DNA of 64,000 bases from Pseudomonadota bacterium (GTDB taxonomy: Bacteria > Myxococcota_A > Polyangia > Polyangiales > Polyangiaceae), in NCBI GenBank assembly GCA_023423895.1, contig JAFAER010000191.1:1-64000 (forward strand), written 5' to 3'. Under the pieces are notes generated by a model that worked only from the letters and a program-made list of their open reading frames with translations, was not told the DNA's origin and made no database searches. Below are positions 1-8,667 of the stretch, piece by piece (the first letter of the stretch is position 1; each line of letters starts with the position of its first letter). The position numbers and the translations under genes are program-made.

Positions 1-1
1 C

Positions 2-154
2 ATCGGCACCGACAGCCAGAAGGGCACGCAGGCGTCGATCGGCGGCAAGGGCAACTGCCTCAAGCCGCTCAGCCCCTTCCCCGCGAACGCGAAGTTCATC
101 GTGCGCGCGACCAAGGGCGCAGGCGTCGCTGCGGCACAGCTCTACGTGAAGTAG
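2..154 (+). CDS. C-terminal end of an unknown protein (partial)
   Basis: An open frame enters from the left edge and stops at TAG 152-154, giving about 50 residues that end in AAAQLYVK. The composition (Gly, Lys, Ala, an isolated Cys near residue 20) suggests the end of an exported or surface beta-rich domain. No family is recognisable from this fragment. The start lies outside the window. Confidence 0.5.
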   Translation: MGTDSQKGTQASIGGKGNCLKPLSPFPANAKFIVRATKGAGVAAAQLYVK

Positions 155-167
155 AGGCGAAAGGCGC

Positions 168-332
168 CAGGCTCCGGGCTCCAGAGTGAGGAGACCGACG
201 CCTGGCCGCGCGGCGCGTGATCGCGTGAGCCGCAGCTTCGAGCAAGGCCTCAGGGTCTCGGCGATCGGGTACCGGCGGAGAGAGTCTTTCTCTTCCCGGA
301 GCTCGAGGCCTGGAGCCTGGGGCCTCACTCTT
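168..332. repeat. Paired inverted heptamer repeats upstream of serS
   Basis: Three 7-base units of the form CAGGCTC/CGGGCTC/CAGAGTG occupy 168-188. Three inverted units GAGGCCT/GGAGCCT/GGGGCCT occupy 305-325 and are followed by CACTCTT. The nine bases AGAGTGAGG (184-192) are exactly complementary to CCTCACTCT (322-330), so the two blocks could close a hairpin with a loop of about 120 bases. The element fills most of the gap between the preceding stop and serS. A similar paired array lies at 42922-43100. Confidence 0.6.
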
Positions 333-380
333 TTGTCCCTTCGGCGACGTCGACGTTCGGAGTAACTTGTCGCCGGTCAA

Positions 381-1667
381 ATGCTGGACATCGCCTTCAT
401 CCGCCAGAATGCCGACGTCGTTCGCGCCGCGATCACGAACAAGCGCGTCGAGCTGAACCTCGACGATCTACTCGGTGCCGACAAAGATCGTCGCGAGCTC
501 ATCGCCAAGATCGAGCAGAAGCGCGCCCGCAAGAACGAGATCGCCGCGCAGATCCCGAAGGCGTCCAAGGAAGAGCGCCCCGCGCTCATCGAGGAAGGCA
601 AGAGCGTGAAGACGGAGCTCGAGCAGCTCGAGCCGGCGCTCACGCAGGCGCAGAAGACGTTCGACGATCTGATGCTGCGCGTGCCCAGCATTCCGCGCCC
701 CGAGGTCCCGATCGGCAGGGGTGAAGAGGACAACGTCGAGATCCGAAAGGTCGGCACACCTCCGAAGTTCGACTTCCCCGTCCGCGATCACGTCCAGCTG
801 ATGACGCTGCACAAGATGGTCGACTGGGACGGCCCGCGGAAGTTCACGGGCGGGCGCGCGTACGCTCTCAAGGGCTGGGGCGCGCTCCTCGAGCTCGCGG
901 TGACGCGTCTCGCCGTGGACGTCCTCGTCGCACGCGGGCTGCAGCTCGTCATCCCGCCGGTCATGGTGAAGGAGCGCGCGATGCAGGGCACGGGCTTCTT
1001 CCCGCTCGGCATCGAAGAGGCGTACTCCATCACCGCGGACGGGCTCTTCCTCGTGGGGACGAGCGAGGTGCCGCTGGTTTCGCTCCACTGCGACGAGACG
1101 CTCGACGCCTCGCAGCTCCCGATCCGCTATGCGGGCATGTCGAACTGCTTCCGCCGCGAGGCCGGCGCGTACGGCAAGGACACGAAGGGCCTCTACCGCG
1201 TCCACCAGTTCACGAAGATCGAGCAGGTCGTCTTCTGCGTGCCCGACGAAGCGGTCGCCGAGAAGGAGCACTACGGTCTCCTCGGCAACGCGGAGGCGAT
1301 CCTCGAGAAGCTCGAGATCCCGTATCGCGTCGCGATCGCCTGCACGGGCGAGATCGGGCTCGGACAGACGCGCAAGCACGAGGTGGAATCGTGGATGCCC
1401 GGCCGCAACGACGGCAAGGGCGCCTACAACGAGACGCACTCGTGCTCGACGCTCGGCGATTTCCAGGCGCGGCGTTCGAACATCCGCCTGCGCATGCCGG
1501 ACGGATCGCTCACGTACCCGTACACGCTGAACAACACCGCCATCGCGAGCCCGCGCATCCTGATTCCGCTCCTCGAGAACCACCAGCGTGAGGACGGCTC
1601 GATCGCCCTGCCGAAGGCGCTCGTCCCGTACATGAACGGCGTCGAGCTGCTGAAGCCCGAGCGCTGA
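381..1667 (+). CDS. serS: Seryl-tRNA synthetase
   Basis: This class II aminoacyl-tRNA synthetase charges tRNA-Ser, and also tRNA-Sec where present, with serine in the cytoplasm. The 428 residues match the usual bacterial length. Residues about 28-100 form the charged two-helix coiled-coil arm that grips the long variable arm of tRNA-Ser. The catalytic domain carries motif 2 (FRREAGAYGKD, from about residue 257) and motif 3 (NNTAIASPRILIPLLE, from about 384). The ATG at 381 gives the conserved start MLDIAFIRQN. No convincing ribosome-binding site is visible just upstream. The gene appears monocistronic and is preceded by a hairpin-forming repeat. Confidence 0.98.
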   Translation: MLDIAFIRQNADVVRAAITNKRVELNLDDLLGADKDRRELIAKIEQKRARKNEIAAQIPKASKEERPALIEEGKSVKTELEQLEPALTQAQKTFDDLMLRVPSIPRPEVPIGRGEEDNVEIRKVGTPPKFDFPVRDHVQLMTLHKMVDWDGPRKFTGGRAYALKGWGALLELAVTRLAVDVLVARGLQLVIPPVMVKERAMQGTGFFPLGIEEAYSITADGLFLVGTSEVPLVSLHCDETLDASQLPIRYAGMSNCFRREAGAYGKDTKGLYRVHQFTKIEQVVFCVPDEAVAEKEHYGLLGNAEAILEKLEIPYRVAIACTGEIGLGQTRKHEVESWMPGRNDGKGAYNETHSCSTLGDFQARRSNIRLRMPDGSLTYPYTLNNTAIASPRILIPLLENHQREDGSIALPKALVPYMNGVELLKPER

Positions 1668-1700
1668 GACTCACGATTCGATCTCGATCCCGGTCGAGCG

Positions 1701-3767
1701 TCAGCGGCGCCGCGGGAACCACGGCGGGCGGTTCGAGCCGCCGTGGTTCGGTGCCGGCGTCGTCGACGGCGCCGCCGACGCCGAGCTCGACGGGACCTGC
1801 GCGCCCTTGATGACGCGCGCGCGAGCCGGGTCACCACGGGGGACGAGATCGGGCGCGACCTCGGAAGTGGTACGGGGGGGCACCTCCTCCTCCATCATTC
1901 CTTGGTGGAGCCAGAGGAAGAGGACGAGCGGGATCGTGAAGGAGAGCACGGCGACGAGGCCCACCAGCAGCCCGTAGCGAGGCTTCTTGGCGGTCGGATC
2001 CAGGTCGTACTCGTGCGGGCTCCCCAGCGGTCCGTGCGGCGACGACGGGTTGAACGCTTGCTCGGTCGCGGCAAACGCGGCCGGCGACGCATCGTGCACG
2101 TTGCGAAGATCTAGATGGGGCTGCGCGACGGCGACGTGATCGGAGCCCCGCCCGTACGGGCCGGCCATGAGCGCGCTCGGGCTCGCATGATCGCCGCTCG
2201 GCACCTCCGCGCGCGCAATGCGGAGCCCGCTGTCTGACGTGGGCTCGCGCACGTCGGCGATGGCCGCGGCCCGCGCCCCGCCCTGCCCGACCGAGCCGGT
2301 GACGAGCGGCCGGGCTGCGCGGAGCGAGCCAGCCGACGCGGCGCCGCCTGGCTTCACGGGCGCGCCGAGCATGACCGCCGTCTTGTTCTCGACCGCGTCG
2401 TCGCTGTCGAGCGGCTCGATCGTATCGGGCGATGCGATCACGCGAAGCATATTCGTCAGGTGGCCAGGAGCCTGTGTCGTGATGCTCTCGGCCTCTTCGT
2501 CGAGATCCGCTTCCGTCTCGACGTCGGCCGAGGCGGCTGGAGGCAGCTGCATTCGCTTCGCGACCTTCTTCGTCGTGCCGTCCGTTCCGTCGTCGAACGT
2601 GGGCATGGTCGAAGCGAGCGGCGCTTGCGGCGCCGCCGGGCGCGCGACCGGAGCCTGCGCTGTGACGCTGTCATCCTCGTAGCCGGCCACCGCCGGACCA
2701 CGGGTCGTGACGCTCTCCTCCGCGTCGTAGGCGTCGCTTTCGTCGTCGTCGTCGCTCGCCCCGCCGGGGATCGTGAAGGGAGGAGCTTCGCCGGGCCGCC
2801 ATCCCGCTGCCGGGATCGGCTTGGGCACGGGCGCGAGCGGCGCCGGGGGCGACGTCTTCGGCTCGTCGTCTTGCTCGGGCAGCCGTGCGTTCTTCACCGC
2901 CGACGGAGCTTGCGTCGTGACGCTGTCGTCGGGCTCGTCCGCCTCGTTCGACGAGGGCTCCGAGGGTCGACCGGCCGCCGGCAGCGGTGCGGTCGACGCG
3001 GGCTCCTGCGCCGTGAACCCGCTCACGACCGTCCGCACCTCGGTCTCGTCCAGAGCTTCGTCCTCGTCCACGGAGGGAAGCTCTCGGATCTGCACCGTCC
3101 CCGGAACCGTCAGCGGCAGCGACGCGGCCCCCAGGAGGGAGCGCGGCGCAGGAGCGGTTGCGGTGATGCTTCCGTCATCGGCGTCCGCCTCGGTCTGCAA
3201 GGTCGCTACCGAGTCGTCGTCGTCATCGCTCGGATCGATCGCCGGTAGGGACACCGGCGGCGCTACCTTCTGTGTCGACGGGGCCGCCGACGGCGCTCCC
3301 GCAGCGGGCGTCGTGGACGAGGACGGGTCGTAACCTGCCGCCCGTCGCGTGATCGGCAGCGGCGAGCCGAGACCGACGGCCGTGGGCTTCTTCGACGTCA
3401 TCCGCAACGGCGGCGCCGGCGGTGACGGCGACGGTCGCAACGATGCAGGTGCAGACGCCGATGCGGGTGCGGGCACCGAAGTCGACGGCGGCGGCACCCG
3501 CACGGACGGCACGGACGTCGACGGCGGCGGCACGCGCACGGACGTCCCCGTCGTCCGAGCCGAGGCCGCGCTGCGCGCTGCGTCCTTCAGCTTCGGGTCG
3601 AGCTCCTGCTGGACCGTGCGGTCCTCTTCCTCTTCGTCTTCCGGCGTGAGTGAGGGCACGGTCGTGGCAGGCGCGGTCGCGGCGGCGGTGGTATCGCCGT
3701 CCGAACCGTCGTCATGACCCGTCGCCGTCGTCCCGGTGGGGACGTCGTCGTCCGACGTAGCTGCCAC
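1701..3767 (-). CDS. Acidic, repeat-bearing tail-anchored membrane protein of unknown function
   Basis: The 688-residue protein starts at GTG 3767. Residues 1 to about 590 are low-complexity, rich in Asp, Glu, Ser, Thr, Pro and Ala. They carry a recurring signature of an acidic pair followed by S-(V/I)-T-(T/A)-x-x-P, seen as DDSVTTQAP, DDSVTAQAP, ESVTTRGP, ESITTQAP and GSITATAP. Related TV/TA motifs such as EEDRTVQQ, EVRTVVS and ENKTAVML also occur. One hydrophobic helix (YGLLVGLVAVLSFTIPLVLFL) lies near residue 595, followed by about 65 mostly polar residues. There is no signal peptide, so the long part is probably cytoplasmic. Regularly spaced threonines in acidic context could be kinase substrates or FHA ligands, which is inference. 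No enzymatic domain was found. It lies downstream of the chemosensory cluster on the same strand but 244 bases away. Confidence 0.7.
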   Translation of the reverse strand: MAATSDDDVPTGTTATGHDDGSDGDTTAAATAPATTVPSLTPEDEEEEDRTVQQELDPKLKDAARSAASARTTGTSVRVPPPSTSVPSVRVPPPSTSVPAPASASAPASLRPSPSPPAPPLRMTSKKPTAVGLGSPLPITRRAAGYDPSSSTTPAAGAPSAAPSTQKVAPPVSLPAIDPSDDDDDSVATLQTEADADDGSITATAPAPRSLLGAASLPLTVPGTVQIRELPSVDEDEALDETEVRTVVSGFTAQEPASTAPLPAAGRPSEPSSNEADEPDDSVTTQAPSAVKNARLPEQDDEPKTSPPAPLAPVPKPIPAAGWRPGEAPPFTIPGGASDDDDESDAYDAEESVTTRGPAVAGYEDDSVTAQAPVARPAAPQAPLASTMPTFDDGTDGTTKKVAKRMQLPPAASADVETEADLDEEAESITTQAPGHLTNMLRVIASPDTIEPLDSDDAVENKTAVMLGAPVKPGGAASAGSLRAARPLVTGSVGQGGARAAAIADVREPTSDSGLRIARAEVPSGDHASPSALMAGPYGRGSDHVAVAQPHLDLRNVHDASPAAFAATEQAFNPSSPHGPLGSPHEYDLDPTAKKPRYGLLVGLVAVLSFTIPLVLFLWLHQGMMEEEVPPRTTSEVAPDLVPRGDPARARVIKGAQVPSSSASAAPSTTPAPNHGGSNRPPWFPRRR

Positions 3768-4011
3768 GTAAGCAGTCTACAGGCCTCGCGAAAAGAAGCC
3801 TAGCGCGCGTCCCTCACCCCGGTCGGCCGAGCCGTTCTCGTTCTCCCGCTACCCTCGTTCGACGTTGTTTCCCTACGCGAAGCGAGGCCTCGAGCTGGGC
3901 AGCGACGAACCTAAACATTCAACATTGCTCACTGTCTCACCGGCCCCGAGGGGTCGAGCGTCAACCGGATCGCACCAGTGAGCGCGGTCCGGCGGCGGAG
4001 CCGACCTGGCG

Positions 4012-5733
4012 TCAGGCAGCCTTCGCGCCCGGCCTCGCTCCCCTTGCTCTGGAGCGGCCGCTCGCCCGAGACACCGCTCGCGCCTCGGCGTGCGACGCAT
4101 CCGACGCCGACGCATACGGATGTGCGTCCTCTCCGACGACGAAGACGCTCACCGCGCCCGTGAGGGAGCCCGCCTGGTCCCTCATCGCCTCGGCTGCGGC
4201 CGTCGCCTGCTCGACGAGCGACGCGTTCTGCTGCGTGCCCTGGTCGATCTGGACGATCGCGCGGTTCACCTGCTCGAGCCCGCTCGACTGCTCATGCGTG
4301 GCGGCTGCGATCTCACCCATGATGTCCGTGACACGCTTCACCGACCCGACGATCTCTTCCATCGTTCGTCCGGCGTCACCGACGAGGACGGTGCCAGCTT
4401 CGACCTTGCCGACGGAGTCGTCGATCAGGACCTTGATGGCCTTGGCCGCCTCGGCGCTCCGCTGCGACAAGGTCCGTACCTCGGCGGCCACGACGGCGAA
4501 CCCCTGCCCTTGCTCACCGGCCCGGGCCGCTTCGACGGCCGCATTGAGCGCGAGGATGTTCGTCTGGAACGCCAGTCCGTCGATGACGCCGATGATCTCG
4601 GAGATCTTCTTCGAGCTATCCGCGATCGAGCCCATCGTCCGGACGACCTCGGCGACCACCTTGCCTCCCTTCGACGCGACATCCGAGGCAGACATCACGA
4701 GACGATTCGCCTGACCGGCGTTGTCTGCGTTCTGCCGCACCGTGCCGGTCAGCTCCTCGATCGCGGCTGCGGTCTCCTCGACGTTCGCTGCCTGCTTCTC
4801 GGTGCGCGAGGCGAGGTCCTGGTTCCCGGCGGCCATCTCGCCCGAGGCCGTATCGATGGCGTACGCGGCGCCGCGGATCTGCGAGACGATCGCGAGCAAG
4901 CGATCCCGCATCGTCCTCATGGAGGCGAGCACACTGGTCGTGTCGCCCTCTCGCAACCGAATGGGCGTGTCGAGCTTCCCCGCTGCAATGTCGGTCGCGA
5001 TCGCCAGGGCCTCGGTGGGCTCGCCCCCGAGCTTGCCGATGATCCAGCGATACGCGGCAAAGAGGGCCGCCCCTAGGCTACCGAGCGTCGCGACGACGAG
5101 GACGAGGATCGACGTCAGGATGGCATTGCGCTTGTCCTGCGACTCGGCGACGGCGTGCGAGGTCCGCTGATCGAGTAGCGAGAAGAACTCGTCGATCGGC
5201 CGCATGATCTCGAGCTTGGTCGCGTGATAGGCGTTGTCGTGCATGAGCCTTCGGGCGAGCTCGAAATCGGGTTCGCTGCGACGCGAGTATTGCCCGGTCC
5301 CGTCGTCGTAGAGGCCCTTCGCTGCGTTCATCGCGATGGTCTCCGTTCTCACGAGGCCATTCGAGCTCGCCTGCGCCTGATCGAGCTTGCCGAGCTCCAC
5401 GTCCGTGAATCCGAGCTCCCTCATCAGCGTCGTCAGCGCGACGGTGCGTCCGTCGGGCCGCGGGCTCTTGCCATTCCGTACGTCGACGATGTGGAAGTAC
5501 TCCGCCTCGTACCGCGCGTCGCCCGTGACGACGAAGGTCCGCGCGAGCCGCGTGAGGTCCTCCGAGCTCTGCCTGAGCTCGTTCGCGAGCAGGTACGATT
5601 GATAGCGCTGCGCGCTCGACGCGTCCGAGTCCTCGACTGACGATCGGAAGGCGACCACTCTCGCCCCGATCCCAGCGACGAGCAACGTGGACAACGCCGC
5701 TGTCAGCACGAAGATACGCTTGATACTCAGCAT
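4012..5733 (-). CDS. Methyl-accepting chemotaxis protein (membrane receptor)
   Basis: This transmembrane chemoreceptor of 573 residues signals to CheA through CheW. An N-terminal membrane helix (about 7-29) is followed by a helical sensor region of about 170 residues and a second membrane helix (about 203-230). A HAMP segment comes next, then a long coiled-coil signalling domain with the conserved hairpin tip (AFQTNILALNAAVEAARAGE) and flanking Gln/Glu-rich methylation helices. The ATG at 5733 has an AGGGGAT ribosome-binding site. It is the last gene of the leftward chemosensory operon, 97 bases after cheB. The C-terminus is basic and Ala/Arg-rich with no NWETF-like pentapeptide, unlike the receptor at 8668-10509. 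The ligand is unknown. Confidence 0.95.
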   Translation of the reverse strand: MLSIKRIFVLTAALSTLLVAGIGARVVAFRSSVEDSDASSAQRYQSYLLANELRQSSEDLTRLARTFVVTGDARYEAEYFHIVDVRNGKSPRPDGRTVALTTLMRELGFTDVELGKLDQAQASSNGLVRTETIAMNAAKGLYDDGTGQYSRRSEPDFELARRLMHDNAYHATKLEIMRPIDEFFSLLDQRTSHAVAESQDKRNAILTSILVLVVATLGSLGAALFAAYRWIIGKLGGEPTEALAIATDIAAGKLDTPIRLREGDTTSVLASMRTMRDRLLAIVSQIRGAAYAIDTASGEMAAGNQDLASRTEKQAANVEETAAAIEELTGTVRQNADNAGQANRLVMSASDVASKGGKVVAEVVRTMGSIADSSKKISEIIGVIDGLAFQTNILALNAAVEAARAGEQGQGFAVVAAEVRTLSQRSAEAAKAIKVLIDDSVGKVEAGTVLVGDAGRTMEEIVGSVKRVTDIMGEIAAATHEQSSGLEQVNRAIVQIDQGTQQNASLVEQATAAAEAMRDQAGSLTGAVSVFVVGEDAHPYASASDASHAEARAVSRASGRSRARGARPGAKAA

Positions 5734-5830
5734 GATCCCCTTTTGGCGCGCGAGTCGTGGCGCGCTCTACCGCGGATGAACGGCTACCCATCGCTCCGAT
5801 GAAGGGCCACACGCAGCGCTTCGCGCTTCG

Positions 5831-6961
5831 TCAGCTCCCGCTCGCCACACGGTCGCTCGGTCGTTCATGAGCGAGACGGAGAAGCGCCGGAGCGACATGG
5901 TCGAGGGAGCAGACGTGCTCGGCCGCGCCTGCGAGGATCGCCTCGCGCGGCATGCCGAAGACCACGCAGGACGCCTCGTCCTGGGCGATCGTGCGTGCGC
6001 CCGCGCGGCGCATCGCGAGCAGGCCTGCCGCGCCATCGCCGCCCATGCCCGTGAGGATCGCGCCGACGGCATTCGAGCCGAGCGCGTGAGCACACGACCG
6101 GAAGAGGACGTCGACCGAAGGCCTGTGGTGATTGACTGCCGGGGTCGGGAGCAGCCGCACGGAATAGTGTGCGCCGCTTCGGACGACCTCCATGTGATGC
6201 GTCCCGCCCGGCGCGATCAGCGCAAGGCCCGGACGGATCGTGTCGCCGTCGCGTGCCTCCCGGACTCGGATGCGCGTCAGGCCGTCGAGCCGTTCCGCAA
6301 ACGCGCGCGTGAACGCCTCCGGCATGTGCTGCACGATGACGAGCCCCGGAGAATCCGCAGGCAACGCGACGAGGACCTCGCGGAGCGCCTCCGTACCTCC
6401 GGTCGATGCGCCCAGGGCGAACACCACGTCCGTCGTCCGGAGCATCGCCGAAGGCCGCGCCTCCGCACGCAAGAGAGCGGACCGCGGAGACGGCGCGACG
6501 GGCGCAGCCGCCGCGACGCGTGCGCGCGCCCGCGGCCGAGCGGCGCCGGCGGCCTTCACCTTCCTGACGAGCTCGCCGGCGAGCTCCGCGATTCCGCGTG
6601 CGACGTCGATCTTCGGCTTGGTCACGACATCGACCGCCCCGAGCTCCAGGGCGCGCAGGGTGGTCCGACACCCGCGCTCCGTGAGGGACGACACCATGAG
6701 CACCGGCATCGGGTGCGCGCGCATCAGGCGCTCGAGGAACGCGAGACCGTCCATTCGCGGCATCTCGACGTCGAGCGTGATCACGTCCGGCCGGAGCGTC
6801 TGCACGAGCTGCCAAGCGCGGATAGGGTCGGGCGCCGCGCCGACGACCTCGATGCCCGGATCGGACGACAAGATCTGCGTCAAGAGCTGACGCATGAGCG
6901 CGGAGTCGTCCACGACGAGCACGCGGACCTTCCCCGAGCCGAGGTTAGAAGAGCGTAACAT
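5831..6961 (-). CDS. cheB: Chemotaxis response regulator protein-glutamate methylesterase
   Basis: CheB removes methyl groups from receptor glutamates, and amidates from glutamines, when phosphorylated by CheA, giving adaptation. Residues about 12-130 form a receiver domain with acidic pair D18/D19 and phospho-acceptor D64 (ITLDVEMPRMDG). The C-terminal catalytic domain shows the Ser-His-Asp triad in GASTGG, QHMP and GMGGDGA. I chose the ATG at 6961, which gives MLRSSNLGSGKVRVLVVDDS and 376 residues. A longer in-frame start at 7102 would add 47 unrelated residues overlapping cheR-cheD. With the chosen start it overlaps the end of cheR-cheD by 17 bases, indicating translational coupling. Confidence 0.97.
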   Translation of the reverse strand: MLRSSNLGSGKVRVLVVDDSALMRQLLTQILSSDPGIEVVGAAPDPIRAWQLVQTLRPDVITLDVEMPRMDGLAFLERLMRAHPMPVLMVSSLTERGCRTTLRALELGAVDVVTKPKIDVARGIAELAGELVRKVKAAGAARPRARARVAAAAPVAPSPRSALLRAEARPSAMLRTTDVVFALGASTGGTEALREVLVALPADSPGLVIVQHMPEAFTRAFAERLDGLTRIRVREARDGDTIRPGLALIAPGGTHHMEVVRSGAHYSVRLLPTPAVNHHRPSVDVLFRSCAHALGSNAVGAILTGMGGDGAAGLLAMRRAGARTIAQDEASCVVFGMPREAILAGAAEHVCSLDHVAPALLRLAHERPSDRVASGS

Positions 6962-8627
6962 CGGAGCTCCTTCGGCTGGCCCTCTCGAGGAGAGTGGTTC
7001 GGTAACGTTCTTCGGTCGCGCAGACGTCGCTCGCAGAGGGCGCTTGCCTGACGAACGCGCGCCCTGTGGTCGGCTCGAACTCCACTTCCATCGCCGTGGC
7101 ACCTCCGAACCGCGAGCTCACGAGCGCGATCCCTTCCATCTGGAGGAAGCTTCGTACGAACGCCTCGTTCCGCTGTGCGACGCCGGAGCCGAGCGCCGAA
7201 CGGATCACCGCGGCGGCACCGAAGGCCTTTGCTTTGAGACGACGTCGATCGGCGCCGAGCTTCATCAACTCGTTGATGAGGAGCTCCATCGCGTGGATCC
7301 CGAAGCGCGTAGGGAGAAGGGGGTCATCGCCGTCGGGCAGCATGAAGTGGTTCATCCCGCCCACCCGTGCCGACTCGTCCCAGATGCATGCGGTCACGCA
7401 GCTTCCGAGCAGCGTGCGCAAGCGAACGTGCTCGCGCGTGGCGTGGACACCGCCCGTCTGGATCGAGATCCTGCCCGGCGCACGGGCAGAGGCCTCGCTG
7501 CTGTCCACGACGCGCGACGGCGAACCCGGTCTACGCGCGGGCTGCGCTCGTTCCGGGCTCGTCGCAGCTACCGGCCGAGCGGGCGCGTGCACCCGCGGTG
7601 CCGGCGCGGCGGGCTCGGACGCGCGTTGCGAAGCTGCATCGGTGTGCGGCGCGTAGACGGTACCGCCGACGGCCGAAAAGATGTCTCCGAGCCAGCCGAG
7701 GTTCTCGGAGTGCCCCGCAAACAGGAACGCGTGTGGATCGAGGTACTTCACGAGCCGGCGATAGAACCGGTCCTGCGTCGCGTGGTCGAAGTAGATGGTC
7801 ACGTTTCGGCAGAAGATCGCGTCGAAGCGCGTGCGAATCGGCCACGGGTCAGCCATGAAATTGATCCGCCGGAACGTGACGAGCTCCTGCAGCTCCGGGC
7901 GGACCCGGTACCCGCCGCGCACCGCCTCGAACCAGCGATCGCGAAGCGTGGAGCTCATGCCCTCGAGGCGATGCGCGGCGTAGATCGCTTGCTCCGCATG
8001 AGCGAGGACGTCGGTGTCGATGTCCGAGGCCAGGATCTTCACGTCCCAGGCCCCCTGCCCGCGCAGCGCGTCGGCCACGACCATCGCGATCGTCCAGGCC
8101 TCTTCCCCCGTGGAGCAGCCGGCGCTCCAGATCCGCAGTCGCCGCGGTGCGCCCCGGGCCACCCTTGCCTTCGCCTCTTCGAGGACACGCGCCTGGAGGA
8201 AGTCGAAGTGATGCGGCTCGCGAAAGAAGTCCGTCTTGTTCGTCGTGATGCAATTGATGAGCGTGCGAAGCTCGGCGCCCGAGGCGTCGTGCTCGCGCAG
8301 GTGCTCGACGTACGCGTCGAAGGTCTCGTAGCCGTAGTGGGCGAGGCGCTTGTTCAGCCGAGCGACGACGAGCGCCTGCTTCGAGTCGTTGAGCTGGATG
8401 CCGGCGTTCTCGTGCAGGATCGCGCGAATGGCTGCGAATGACTTGGCGCTCAGCTTCGGCATGACGACCGCGTCGTTCTGGCGGACGGCGGAGCGGACGC
8501 GCCTCGCCGAGGCGCTGCCGCCACCAGCAGCGGCCGCAGCACCAGCACGAGCACCCGATGAGCGATCGAGGTCGTGGCCCTTTCGACCGTCCGTTTCTTC
8601 CACCGTCGAGGCAACTGCGACGCGCAT
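6945..8627 (-). CDS. Fused CheR methyltransferase and CheD deamidase
   Basis: One uninterrupted frame joins two adaptation enzymes. After about 55 low-complexity residues comes CheR, the SAM-dependent receptor glutamate methyltransferase. It has the helical N-domain (KSFAAIRAILHENAGIQL), the SAM motif WSAGCSTGEEAW and the signature FCRNVTIYFD. A linker rich in Pro, Ala and Arg leads to CheD, the receptor glutamine deamidase. CheD has its nucleophilic Cys in TLLGSCV (about residue 408), the catalytic His in GGMNHFMLP, and Thr upstream of the Cys. The protein ends in SSDVTLF. I chose the ATG at 8627 with GGAG about ten bases upstream; a TTG at 8636 has no room for a ribosome-binding site. It sits between a receptor gene and cheB. 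Confidence 0.93.
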   Translation of the reverse strand: MRVAVASTVEETDGRKGHDLDRSSGARAGAAAAAGGGSASARRVRSAVRQNDAVVMPKLSAKSFAAIRAILHENAGIQLNDSKQALVVARLNKRLAHYGYETFDAYVEHLREHDASGAELRTLINCITTNKTDFFREPHHFDFLQARVLEEAKARVARGAPRRLRIWSAGCSTGEEAWTIAMVVADALRGQGAWDVKILASDIDTDVLAHAEQAIYAAHRLEGMSSTLRDRWFEAVRGGYRVRPELQELVTFRRINFMADPWPIRTRFDAIFCRNVTIYFDHATQDRFYRRLVKYLDPHAFLFAGHSENLGWLGDIFSAVGGTVYAPHTDAASQRASEPAAPAPRVHAPARPVAATSPERAQPARRPGSPSRVVDSSEASARAPGRISIQTGGVHATREHVRLRTLLGSCVTACIWDESARVGGMNHFMLPDGDDPLLPTRFGIHAMELLINELMKLGADRRRLKAKAFGAAAVIRSALGSGVAQRNEAFVRSFLQMEGIALVSSRFGGATAMEVEFEPTTGRAFVRQAPSASDVCATEERYRTTLLERASRRSSDVTLF

Positions 8628-8667
8628 GGCGATCAATCTCCGACGCTACTTCCGTGTGGGGCTCTGC

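Noticed and set aside
468..1583. Long open frame antisense to serS
   Set aside because: It mirrors serS codons in a high-GC genome, is dominated by Arg, Leu and Glu, and has no family features. Similar long antisense frames occur opposite most genes here.
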